The translations under genes were made by a program, and so were the position numbers. Positions 5,646-12,692 of a stretch of 20,472 bases of DNA are shown piece after piece (position 1 is the stretch's first letter; each line of letters begins with the position of its first letter). The stretch comes from an uncultured Collinsella sp. (lineage in GTDB: Bacteria; Actinomycetota; Coriobacteriia; Coriobacteriales; Coriobacteriaceae), in contig UQKV01000040.1 in NCBI GenBank assembly GCA_900541665.1, positions 1-20,472 of the forward strand, given 5' to 3'. Below the pieces are notes generated by a model. It ran no database searches. It saw nothing but the letters and a program-made list of their open reading frames with translations, and was not told the origin of the DNA.

Positions 5646-7022
5646 TTATTGGATCTTAGTTCCACAATCGGGGCAGAATTTGGTCCCTTCGGGCAACTCG
5701 GCTCCGCAGCTCGGGCACCTTGGCGAGATCAACCGGTTCCCGCATTCCAGGCAGAACTTGGCACCGACCGGGTTAAGATGCCCACACGCCAAACACGCAA
5801 CACCCTGCTCGAGCTTTTGTCCGCATTCCAGGCAGAACTTAGCACCCATCGGATTAACGTTTCCGCAACTGGGACACACGGGACCGTTTTGCATACCTGC
5901 GGACGCGGAAGCCGTTCCAACCATGGGAGCAACAGCGCCCATGGTCTGGTTGGCCAAGTTGGAGAAGCCAGCTCCAAATGCACCGCCCATGCCAACGCCC
6001 ATGCCGAGTCCCATGCCGGCTCCCATGAAGCCCGATGCGGCACTCCCCTCATTGCCCGCAGCACTCTCCATTACGTCCATGCCGCGCTCCTGCTGATAGT
6101 TGTAGCCTTCGCGCGCACGCTTCCTGGCAAGTGCCTCGGACTCGATGTCCATCTGGGCAGCGTTACCCTGCGCCTCGAGAATGCTCCGCTTACGCTGGAT
6201 CTTCATCTCGTTGATGGCAGCAAGATCCTCTTCGAAGGGCTTGATGCTGTTGAACGAGAAGTTATCGAGCGTGAGACCAAACTCATCGAAATAGTTAACG
6301 AGCTTGCCCTGCATCTGAGACGAGAAGTCGCTCAGATGCGTCGCAATTTTAAGAACGGAAACCTCCTGGTCAACAATCGCCTTGGCAAGCAGGTCAGGAA
6401 CATACTCAAGGATTTTTGCCCGCATAAAGGAAGTAAGTTCTTCTCGCGTATAGCGATCTCGCGTGCCCACGACCTTAATGAGGAACTTCCTCACCTGAAT
6501 GGGAACCAGGCTCGAGTCATTCTGCTCGATATGCGCGCCAAACAAACCGAAGGCGCGAACATGAACGTTGACGTCTTCCTCAGGGTCTTGGACGATGATG
6601 GGCTCGGTCGTGCCCCAGCGCAGCTCGTTCATGTAGTTAGTATTGATAAAGTACACAACGGAATGAAACGCCGAGCTACCGCCGGTAAGCGAATGGGCGG
6701 CATTGCGGAACGGGGCGAATCGGCTGTCTCCCGTGTCGAGCTTGATCTTGCACGGACCGACAAACACGCTTACCTGAGAATCGCCGGCACCCGTAGCGTC
6801 AGTAGAACTGCCCGCCCCCATATTGTTGGTAAAAACGGCAATCTGCGATTGCGCAACCTGAAGATAGGACCCGTTGGGAAAATCCTCGTAGGGATAGCGG
6901 AATGAGACAAGCGAGGCATCTTCGTCGTTGCCAGGCTCCCATTTGATATTGTCGACAGAAAAGGCACCGAGAATTCCGCTGTGCTTTTCTTCCTTTTCGT
7001 TATCGCTATGGAACAGTGACAT
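5646..7022 (-). CDS. SPFH-domain protein with three C-terminal zinc ribbons (YdjI / virion core protein-like)
   Basis: The 458-residue protein has an SPFH/band-7-like region at about residues 50-260 (QVAQSQIAVFTNNMGAG early, then IQVRKFLIKVVGTRDRYTRE). A helical segment follows (NEMKIQRKRSILEAQGNAAQ), then a Gly/Met-rich linker at residues 331-350. Three regular zinc ribbons end the protein: C383/C386-C397/C400, C410/C413-C424/C427 and C436/C439-C450/C453, each CX2C-X10-CX2C. This is the architecture of proteins annotated as SPFH or virion-core-like, including B. subtilis YdjI, which localises to the membrane with PspA-family proteins. There is no transmembrane helix, so it probably acts on the inner face of the membrane. 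ATG 7022 is chosen because AAAGGA lies 6 bases upstream. It is the first gene of a five-gene operon and has its own promoter. Confidence 0.88.
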   Translation of the reverse strand: MSLFHSDNEKEEKHSGILGAFSVDNIKWEPGNDEDASLVSFRYPYEDFPNGSYLQVAQSQIAVFTNNMGAGSSTDATGAGDSQVSVFVGPCKIKLDTGDSRFAPFRNAAHSLTGGSSAFHSVVYFINTNYMNELRWGTTEPIIVQDPEEDVNVHVRAFGLFGAHIEQNDSSLVPIQVRKFLIKVVGTRDRYTREELTSFMRAKILEYVPDLLAKAIVDQEVSVLKIATHLSDFSSQMQGKLVNYFDEFGLTLDNFSFNSIKPFEEDLAAINEMKIQRKRSILEAQGNAAQMDIESEALARKRAREGYNYQQERGMDVMESAAGNEGSAASGFMGAGMGLGMGVGMGGAFGAGFSNLANQTMGAVAPMVGTASASAGMQNGPVCPSCGNVNPMGAKFCLECGQKLEQGVACLACGHLNPVGAKFCLECGNRLISPRCPSCGAELPEGTKFCPDCGTKIQ

Positions 7023-7092
7023 GCTGATTCCTTTCGTTAATCCCAAACCACGCGTTCCGCGTGTCTAATAAATTGTGAACTGCCGAGTCGAC

Positions 7093-7117
7093 AGGCGCAT
7101 CGAAAGCCTGTGCGCCT
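7093..7117 (-). other. Leader hairpin in the SPFH operon 5' UTR
   Basis: AGGCGCA (7093-7099) and TGCGCCT (7111-7117) form a perfect 7-bp inverted repeat with an 11-base loop, between the putative promoter and the SPFH start codon. On the minus strand it is preceded by GGGGACAG (7129-7122), the same motif found in the repeat cluster near the left end. There is no T-run after it, so a terminator is unlikely. It could be an RNA leader structure or a REP-like remnant. Confidence 0.35.
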
Positions 7118-7132
7118 CAATCTGTCCCCAAC

Positions 7133-7153
7133 TTAGCTTGGCTAATTATAGCC
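7133..7153 (-). promoter_or_regulatory. SPFH operon promoter with overlapping inverted repeats
   Basis: A perfect TATAAT lies at 7150-7145 on the minus strand. It sits inside GGCTA-ATTA-TAGCC (7140-7153), a perfect 5-4-5 inverted repeat. TTAGC-TTG-GCTAA (7133-7145) overlaps it on the downstream side. No good -35 is visible 16-18 bp upstream, which would suit an activator-dependent or repressed promoter. The expected 5' UTR of about 115 bases contains the leader hairpin. The operator role is inferred. Confidence 0.5.
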
Positions 7154-7217
7154 CTCAAGTCATCTCATTTAGCCACCCCCGATGAGCGGCAATAATGTCG
7201 CACCTTTGGTCAACTGA

Positions 7218-7307
7218 CGAAGAACCGGGAGGGTTCGAACCCCAGATGCCCTTTTGGGGCATACCCGCTGAGCGGGCGAGCGCGTTCGGCCTCTCGGTCA
7301 GCTCTTC
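7218..7307 (-). pseudogene. Degenerate tRNA-Ser(GCT)-like sequence
   Basis: Ninety bases on the minus strand fold as a class II tRNA. The acceptor GAAGAGC/GTTCTTC pairs over 7 bp with one G-U, and G is the discriminator. The anticodon stem is CTCGC/GCGGG, and a long variable arm has ATGCCC/GGGCAT. A TTCGAAC T-loop is present. The anticodon would be GCT (Ser). Several required features are broken. Base 33 is C instead of the near-universal U, and base 37 is C instead of a purine. Two of the three D-stem pairs are lost (ACC against CGC). The T-arm has about two extra bases. No CCA is encoded. I therefore read it as a tRNA pseudogene or tRNA-like relic, upstream of the SPFH promoter, not a working tRNA. 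Confidence 0.65.
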
Positions 7308-7405
7308 GTAACGTCCGTTTTAGCCGCAACTAAACTCGTCGGATGGAACAAGGGGAAAGGCATAAGAGCTGCGCGCGCTGTAATGCCAAAACGGCTCGGT
7401 TAAAG

Positions 7406-8899
7406 TTACCAGCTCTCGTGATAGGCCATAATCGACCGACATGGGTACCCTTCGGAGCCGCATTCCGCAGACGCTACGACCTTTCCGTCTTTATAAAACT
7501 CGACGTACCAAACGTAAGTTGCCGCCCCCTCCCAATAGTTTGGCTTATCAGCGACCTTGAACGTAATAGAGGCGTCATCTGGCACAATCAACTCGCGCTT
7601 GGCGTTTGCAATGAACGCATCCATGTCGGCGATCACGCCATCGCCGCGCGCAGCGGCCTCCCCATCGTCGCTGCTATCGGATGCCGCTTCAGATGGTGCT
7701 TGAGATGCGCCAGATCGATCGTCCGCAGTGCCAGAGCCGTCCTTCAAAGAGCCCTCCGAAGGCTCCACCCCTTTGAATGCCTTCCACATATCGCTGCTTG
7801 CGGACGGCATTTCAATGTCGGCCTCCGGATACTTCCCGGCGAGCTCGTCAAGAATTCTGCACGCTTCCTCACGCCCCTGAACCATCGCCTCCTGCGGTTT
7901 GCCACCATCCTCAACGGTCCTCACCAAGTAGGCGCCATTCTGCCTATCGAATTCCTTATTTTGAATTTGCACCGCGTCTACGACCTCAGGACCCTTTGCA
8001 GTAAGCGAAATATAGAAATCTGCCTGGTTACAATCCTGACTACAAGTAAATTTAACGATGCCGTCCTTACAGACAGTAATGACTTGGCTCTCACCCTGAG
8101 CAATAAAACCGTCATACTGATTCGTCATATTGCTGGAGCCTTCTACCATCTCTGACGAAGGCATAACCGAAACGGCCTCTCCATCAACAAAGCAGTAGGC
8201 ACCCACAATCGCCGAAATATCGTTCTGCGCATCGACAAACCCAACAAGCAGCTCGTCAATTCCGTCGCCGCTCAAATCATCGAAAGCATAGTAGTAGCTT
8301 AAAAAGCCGGGGGCAGTCTGGTTGTTATAAACGAATATCTGCCCCAGTCCAGAATCACCACCGCGTCCCTGGGCCCAGTCGTCGTAGCTGGCAGCACCAG
8401 CCCCCTTCTGCTCGCAATAGCTCGCAAAGTCCTCGTAACGCGCAACCACGCCCTCGTAAGCCTTGCGTGCTTTCTTGTTTGTTGCCGCGACCTTCTTTTT
8501 AGACGACTTCTTCTCGACTGCAGCCGGCTGCTCCTGCTGCTGCGCTTGAGGCAGCACAAAGGCTTCGTAAGCTTTGACCAGGGCGTAAGCGACACCAGCG
8601 GTAAAGATGATTGCTGCAAGAATGGTGACAAACGTAGGCACAGCAAAACGGCCGATCTGCCGACGCTGCATCATAAAGGCCGCAAAGGACATATGATCAG
8701 AGGGCACCGGAGAAGGGCCCTCTGCGCGAGATACAGCAGGATCGCTTGTCGCTTTTCTATCAGCAGACGCCTTTGGTGTACCTGAAGGAAGCGGCTGCTG
8801 AGCATTCGCCGGCGCATCATCCACATCCAACGGTTTTCCGCATGCAGAACAGAATCGCGCCCCGTCTTTGATCTTTGCCCCGCAGCTTGCACAGTACAT
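7406..8899 (-). CDS. Zinc-ribbon single-pass membrane protein with VCBS-like ectodomain
   Basis: The 497-residue protein starts with a zinc ribbon (Cys3, Cys6, Cys17, Cys20). A disordered Pro/Ala/Ser linker follows, then the motif FMMQRRQIGRFAVP (75-88) and one membrane helix at about 88-110. Outside the membrane come a Gln/Lys-rich stalk, then a globular domain with DDLSGDGIDELLVG near residues 208-220. That is an EF-hand/FG-GAP-like calcium loop of the kind found in many secreted proteins of gut Firmicutes. A Ser/Asp-rich low-complexity stretch near residues 390-430 precedes a final small domain (YVWYVEFYKDGKVVASAECG). The ribbon should face the cytoplasm. The start is supported by AGGGGGA just before ATG 8899. 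The ligand and the cytoplasmic partner are unknown. The membrane module matches that of the protein at 14308-15525. Confidence 0.8.
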   Translation of the reverse strand: MYCASCGAKIKDGARFCSACGKPLDVDDAPANAQQPLPSGTPKASADRKATSDPAVSRAEGPSPVPSDHMSFAAFMMQRRQIGRFAVPTFVTILAAIIFTAGVAYALVKAYEAFVLPQAQQQEQPAAVEKKSSKKKVAATNKKARKAYEGVVARYEDFASYCEQKGAGAASYDDWAQGRGGDSGLGQIFVYNNQTAPGFLSYYYAFDDLSGDGIDELLVGFVDAQNDISAIVGAYCFVDGEAVSVMPSSEMVEGSSNMTNQYDGFIAQGESQVITVCKDGIVKFTCSQDCNQADFYISLTAKGPEVVDAVQIQNKEFDRQNGAYLVRTVEDGGKPQEAMVQGREEACRILDELAGKYPEADIEMPSASSDMWKAFKGVEPSEGSLKDGSGTADDRSGASQAPSEAASDSSDDGEAAARGDGVIADMDAFIANAKRELIVPDDASITFKVADKPNYWEGAATYVWYVEFYKDGKVVASAECGSEGYPCRSIMAYHESW

Positions 8900-8953
8900 A
8901 AATCCCCCTAGAACTTCAGCATATCGAAACGATAGCCCACAGCCTGCAAACAG

Positions 8954-8992
8954 AAAAGGCCCAGGAGCAATTTGCTCGACTGTAAACCTTTT
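8954..8992 (-). terminator. Possible terminator after the ribbon/multi-TM gene
   Basis: AAAAGG (8954-8959) pairs with CCTTTT (8987-8992) around an inner perfect stem GAGCAA-T-TTGCTC (8965-8977). Read on the minus strand the structure ends in CCTTTTC. It lies between two minus-strand genes and would limit read-through from the upstream one. The two stems are separated by unpaired bases, so it is weak. Confidence 0.35.
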
Positions 8993-9048
8993 CTTTCACC
9001 TTTCAAATTCGCCTGACCCCACGCGGAAGGCATGCGACGGGCTACCTG

Positions 9049-9666
9049 CTAGGCGCGAGCCATGTGCAGCTTGATTGCCTTGAAGATGATGTTGGCAACC
9101 GAGGCGATAGGCCAGAGCGCCACGATCGTCATCGGAACCGATTCGGGAATAACAGGAACCGCCCCGTGAATCACGCTGCCCAACCAGTAAAAAAGCATCA
9201 GAACCACGACAGGAAGGCCCACGAGAACCACAAGCTCGATTAGCATAATCGTGATACCGATAATGCCGCTACCATAGACAAGGGGAAGCCTTACACCGCT
9301 GCGGTACAGCGAGATAATCACCTTCCAGGGACCAATCAGAAGCAGCGCCAGCGGAATCATATTGTTAAGTCCCAGCGAGCCACCTCCCAGCACGTAATTG
9401 AAAAAGAGCACATAGAGCAATGAAATCACCGCTGCTCGCCCAAGCGACCCGATGGACTCGTGAAGCGAATCCTGCAGGCAAGCAGCGGCCTCTGCATCCT
9501 CCGCCGCTTGAAACTGAGCCTCGACAGACTGGCTCTCAATCGGCTGGGCCTCGACGTAAATCGCATCCCCCACCGCGCTGGCCGCAGCCGCGACCGTAGG
9601 CGTTCCGCACACGCCGCAGAACTTGGCGCCGTCGTTAATCTCTGCTCCACACTGTTTGCAATGCAT
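9049..9666 (-). CDS. Zinc-ribbon protein with multiple membrane helices
   Basis: The 205-residue protein begins with a zinc ribbon (Cys3, Cys6, Cys17, Cys20; MHCKQCGAEI...FCGVCG). An Ala/Glu-rich linker runs to about residue 75. Hydrophobic segments follow at about 78-94, 102-120, 133-165 (long enough for one or two helices) and 178-196, and the protein ends in a short basic tail. AAAGGA lies 7 bases before the ATG. Unlike its neighbours it has no large ectodomain, so it may be a membrane component rather than a ligand sensor. No known family beyond the ribbon is recognised. It is transcribed divergently from the gene at 9806. Confidence 0.78.
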   Translation of the reverse strand: MHCKQCGAEINDGAKFCGVCGTPTVAAAASAVGDAIYVEAQPIESQSVEAQFQAAEDAEAAACLQDSLHESIGSLGRAAVISLLYVLFFNYVLGGGSLGLNNMIPLALLLIGPWKVIISLYRSGVRLPLVYGSGIIGITIMLIELVVLVGLPVVVLMLFYWLGSVIHGAVPVIPESVPMTIVALWPIASVANIIFKAIKLHMARA

Positions 9667-9765
9667 AATCGGGTCCTTTCTCGTTACCCCTTTTCTTGAC
9701 GATCACAAGATACGATTTGTCGTTTATCCGATATAGAGATTTTGACCGGGTAATTTTCCTAAACG

Positions 9766-9774
9766 TGCTACGCT
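9766..9774 (+). promoter_or_regulatory. Extended -10 candidate for the zinc-finger/HTH gene
   Basis: TG-C-TACGCT is an extended -10 located 32 bp before the ATG at 9806. TTGACC at 9742-9747 looks like a -35, but the 21-bp spacing is too long for it. The 139-bp divergent gap must also hold the promoter of the leftward gene at 9666, for which I find no convincing boxes. Confidence 0.35.
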
Positions 9775-9805
9775 ATTAAACCTGCAGCTAGAGACAGGGG
9801 TAACA

Positions 9806-11164
9806 ATGTTTGAGTTCTCCCAAACACGCACCGTTGAAGGTTCGATTCCGTTTAAGAAAGTCAACCTCATTGAGAACGAACCCAATAGGCCCGTTGGCGA
9901 GGCCCAGCTTGTCTTTGAACTCTACATGCCCACCGAGCTGGCCGGCAACAAAAGCAACGAAGGGCCCGCACACAGCGAGCGCCATGCCGATCTGATCAGG
10001 CTGGCATCATGCATCGAACCCACCGCCGTTAAAGAGCAGCCCTTCCGCGCAAGCCTCTTTAACGTACTTGATTACGCCGAACAGACCGGGCCGCTTTTTG
10101 GCAAGCACGCAATAGAATCCGTACGCGATTGGGCCAATGCCGCGATGGCAGCACTTATTGCCATGCGCATCCAGGAATACCTCAACGGGAGCTGCACCAT
10201 CGCAAAGGTCTCCGCATTGGAAAGAATCGAGAAATCAGTGGTGACCTGCGCGGCAAACGGGTCATCCTTCAAGATCTACACCACGATCCTGAGGGCGGGC
10301 GGTGATTATACCGACTCATTCAAAAGCCTGCCCATCGTGCGCAAAATCGAATCCGATGCGGGATATTTCTACGCCTTTATGTTTATGATCGACGAGGAAG
10401 AATCCCTCGTTGCACTCAACGTGCTCTCTTTTGAACACGAGCTCACCGCCAATGACTTCAGTGTTTTGCAGGCGATGTTCTACATGGACGAAGACTCCAG
10501 CTCGGAGATTTCAGCGCGACTCAAGGTCAGCAATAGCGAGGAGAGCTTCTATGTAATCGACCCTCAAGCAGATATCCAGGAGCGCCGCGAAGAACTTGAA
10601 AATGATGACCGCGATGCACTCACCGCTTTGGTGCAGGCGCTCGTGATCTCGCATCTCTCGGGCGCGCACGTGGATGTGTTCCAGGGTAACGAGTCCACAG
10701 GGTTCCTCTCCTTTGACAGCTATCTCTCGTGGCTCTGGTTTGATTTTTCACGCAAGCTGAGCACCGTCAAAATTGGTTATTGCGAGCAGTGCGGACGCGC
10801 CTATTCACTTGCCGGGCATCGTGGCGTCAAACGGCACTACTGCAGCGATCGATGCAAGACCGATGCCAAAAATGAGCGCACGCGCAAGGAGACGGCAAAG
10901 ATACGCGAGCTGTTTGGAACGGGCACCAGTGTACGCGACATCGCCAACGAGATAGAACGTCCCGCGGCCTACGTGCGCTCGCAGCTCAATAAATGGACCA
11001 AGCTCAAGCACGATCTGGATGAAGACATTGAGTCAAACGGCTTTGATAGCTCCGCGCTACTCAAACGCTGCACCGCTGAGAAGCTCGACCTCAACAACCT
11101 CCTCAACGCCAAGCGCAAAAAGCAAATTCAGGACTATGCCAAGCTCAAGCGCCTCGTTAAGTAG
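9806..11164 (+). CDS. Protein with C-terminal zinc finger and putative helix-turn-helix, unknown function
   Basis: The 452-residue protein has a long N-terminal part (1-320) with no motif I recognise and no membrane segment. The C-terminal part has a zinc finger with Cys326, Cys329, Cys346 and Cys350 (YCEQCGRAY ... HYCSDRCK), resembling CGNR-type or similar structural fingers. A basic helix and a helix-turn-helix-like segment follow (IRELFGTGTSVRDIANEIER, then AAYVRSQLNKW), and the protein ends in Lys-rich sequence. This suggests a nucleic-acid-binding regulator with an N-terminal sensing domain, but I would not assign a family. AGGGG lies 5 bases before the ATG. It is one of two plus-strand genes inside a minus-strand cluster. 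No clear terminator follows it. Confidence 0.75.
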   Translation: MFEFSQTRTVEGSIPFKKVNLIENEPNRPVGEAQLVFELYMPTELAGNKSNEGPAHSERHADLIRLASCIEPTAVKEQPFRASLFNVLDYAEQTGPLFGKHAIESVRDWANAAMAALIAMRIQEYLNGSCTIAKVSALERIEKSVVTCAANGSSFKIYTTILRAGGDYTDSFKSLPIVRKIESDAGYFYAFMFMIDEEESLVALNVLSFEHELTANDFSVLQAMFYMDEDSSSEISARLKVSNSEESFYVIDPQADIQERREELENDDRDALTALVQALVISHLSGAHVDVFQGNESTGFLSFDSYLSWLWFDFSRKLSTVKIGYCEQCGRAYSLAGHRGVKRHYCSDRCKTDAKNERTRKETAKIRELFGTGTSVRDIANEIERPAAYVRSQLNKWTKLKHDLDEDIESNGFDSSALLKRCTAEKLDLNNLLNAKRKKQIQDYAKLKRLVK

Positions 11165-11191
11165 AAACGCTGTCATTTCCTTGCCATCCGA

Positions 11192-11256
11192 TTGACGGGT
11201 GGAAAGTTGCTCATATACGTGTTAGTAATATATATGTTAGTAATACGTATATGAGC
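11192..11256 (+). promoter_or_regulatory. Promoter and 48-bp palindromic control region of the ATPase gene
   Basis: TTGACG (11192-11197) and TATACG (11214-11219), 16 bp apart, form a reasonable promoter. From 11209 to 11256 a perfect 12-bp inverted repeat, GCTCATATACGT / ACGTATATGAGC, encloses two direct copies of GTTAGTAAT (11221-11229 and 11236-11244) separated by ATATAT. The left arm overlaps the -10. The right arm ends 10 bp before the ATPase start codon, close to its ribosome site GAGG. This should be an operator or a strong RNA hairpin in the leader. Confidence 0.6.
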
Positions 11257-11266
11257 GAGGCACATC

Positions 11267-12649
11267 ATGTTTGTTGGACGTCGGGAAGAGCTTGAATCCC
11301 TGGAAACCGCCTATCAAAAGAGTTCTTTTCAGTTTGCTGTAGTCTATGGAAGGCGTCGCGTAGGTAAAACCAGCCTGCTTCACGCCTTTACACAGGGCAA
11401 ACCCCATGTGATCTTCTTTACTGGGCAGCAAACCGTTGCAAGCGAAAATCTCGCGCTGCTCAGCCGCGAGATACTTGGCGATAGCGCCGCAGGAGCAGCG
11501 TTCCCCTCTATCCAGGTTGCACTCGAATCCGTCTTCGAACACGCCAAGACAGAGCGAATCGTTCTGATTATTGACGAGTATCCCTACCTCGCCGAGAGCG
11601 ATCCGGGCATCTCTTCGTGCCTGCAAACGCTTATCGATCGACATAAAGACACGAGCAAGCTGTTCCTCGTACTCTGCGGGTCGTCCATGAGCTTTATGGA
11701 ACACCAGGTACTAGGACACCAAAGCCCTCTTTATGGACGCCGCACCATGCAGCTGCGCATTGACCCCTTCACCATCTTCGACGCGGCGCTCATGCTTCCC
11801 GATGCACCCATCGAAAGGGTCATCGAGCTGTATTCCGTTGTTGGCGGGATGCCGCTCTATCTATCACAGCTCGATGGCACGCGTTCCACTCAATGGAACC
11901 TTGAGCATGCGCTGTTGCGTCAAGATGCGTTTTTGTATGCCGAACCCCAGAACTATCTGCTGCAAGAGGTCCGCAGCCCGGCTATCTACAATGCCGTCAT
12001 AACCGCCATTGCCAACGGCTATGTACGCTCCAAAGAGATTGCCGATGTTACCCACCTCGCAACGCCACAGGTCGCGCGACTGCTCGACGCATTGATCGAG
12101 CTGCGAATCGTTGAGCGCGTCACGCCTGTTGTAAAGGCAACAAAACGCCAGGTAGTCTATCGGGTCTGCGATAACCTGTTTAGGTTTTGGTATCGTTTTG
12201 TTCCACAGTACGCAGGAACAATTGAGGAGGGGCTCGGAGCCGCTGTGGCCGCGCGTATCGCCAAGCATGATTTGTCCACCTTTGTAGGTCCTGCATTTGA
12301 AGAAGTGTGCCGCCAGTGGTTGATGCGGCAGGTTGTTGAGAGCGAGCTGGATGTGCTGCCCAAGGCAATCGGCTCTTGGTGGGGCACGAACCCGAACACG
12401 CGCCGGCAAGAAGAGATTGACGTTGTGTTAGAGGGCGCCGATGGGGAGCTCATCGTTGGCGAGTGCAAATGGAGAAACGAGCCCGCTGACGTCGATGTGC
12501 TTGAGACGCTCATGCGTCGCGGAACATTGTTGGGCAGGCCGATCCAACGATATTACCTGTTTAGCAAGGGTGGATTTACGGAGGCATGTCGAGAGCAAGC
12601 CGCCCAAGTGAACGACACAAGGCTTATTGACCTTGAGCAGCTGCTCTAA
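11267..12649 (+). CDS. Archaeal-type AAA ATPase with PD-(D/E)XK-like C-terminal domain (DUF234 type)
   Basis: The 460-residue protein starts FVGRREELESLE, typical of the archaeal ATPase family. It has a Walker A at residues 28-36 (GRRRVGKTS) and a Walker B ending in Asp103-Glu104 (IVLIIDEYPYL). LVLCGSSMSFME marks the sensor-1 strand, and a winged-helix-like region lies at about 260-310. The C-terminal DUF234-type domain contains EIDVV (Asp385) and GECKW (Glu399, Lys401), the D...ExK pattern of PD-(D/E)XK nuclease folds. The biological role of the family is poorly defined; it is often found in accessory regions of gut bacteria and archaea. GAGG lies 6 bases before ATG 11267. A strong terminator follows the stop. 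Confidence 0.9.
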   Translation: MFVGRREELESLETAYQKSSFQFAVVYGRRRVGKTSLLHAFTQGKPHVIFFTGQQTVASENLALLSREILGDSAAGAAFPSIQVALESVFEHAKTERIVLIIDEYPYLAESDPGISSCLQTLIDRHKDTSKLFLVLCGSSMSFMEHQVLGHQSPLYGRRTMQLRIDPFTIFDAALMLPDAPIERVIELYSVVGGMPLYLSQLDGTRSTQWNLEHALLRQDAFLYAEPQNYLLQEVRSPAIYNAVITAIANGYVRSKEIADVTHLATPQVARLLDALIELRIVERVTPVVKATKRQVVYRVCDNLFRFWYRFVPQYAGTIEEGLGAAVAARIAKHDLSTFVGPAFEEVCRQWLMRQVVESELDVLPKAIGSWWGTNPNTRRQEEIDVVLEGADGELIVGECKWRNEPADVDVLETLMRRGTLLGRPIQRYYLFSKGGFTEACREQAAQVNDTRLIDLEQLL

Positions 12650-12650
12650 G

Positions 12651-12686
12651 AAAAGGGGCCTGGACGCAATTTCCAGGCCCCTTTTT
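12651..12686. terminator. Bidirectional rho-independent terminator
   Basis: GGGGCCTGGA (12655-12664) pairs perfectly with TCCAGGCCCC (12672-12681) around a 7-base loop. It is flanked by AAAA on the left and TTTTT on the right, so it works in both directions. It lies between the convergent stops of the ATPase gene (12649) and the leftward ribbon protein gene (12693). Confidence 0.92.
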
Positions 12687-12692
12687 CAACTT

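Noticed and set aside
5424..6905. Plus-strand open frame of 493 codons
   Set aside because: It lies opposite the SPFH and four-TM genes, has low-complexity His/Arg-rich sequence and no supporting ribosome site.
7218..7307. tRNA-Sec reading of the tRNA-like sequence (TCA in the anticodon loop)
   Set aside because: A TCA anticodon requires shifting the anticodon stem to a poor fit. The CTCGC/GCGGG stem gives GCT, and the serine class II layout fits best. No selenocysteine genes are in the window.
7343..8155. Plus-strand open frame of 270 codons
   Set aside because: It is antisense to the ribbon/ectodomain gene and shows no recognisable domain.
9742..9774. TTGACC and TACGCT as a -35/-10 pair for the zinc-finger/HTH gene
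   Set aside because: The spacer is 21 bp, too long for a sigma-70-type promoter; only the extended -10 is kept.
11209..11256. Repeats ahead of the ATPase as a CRISPR array
   Set aside because: There are only two 9-bp copies 6 bp apart, with no spacers of normal length and no cas genes.
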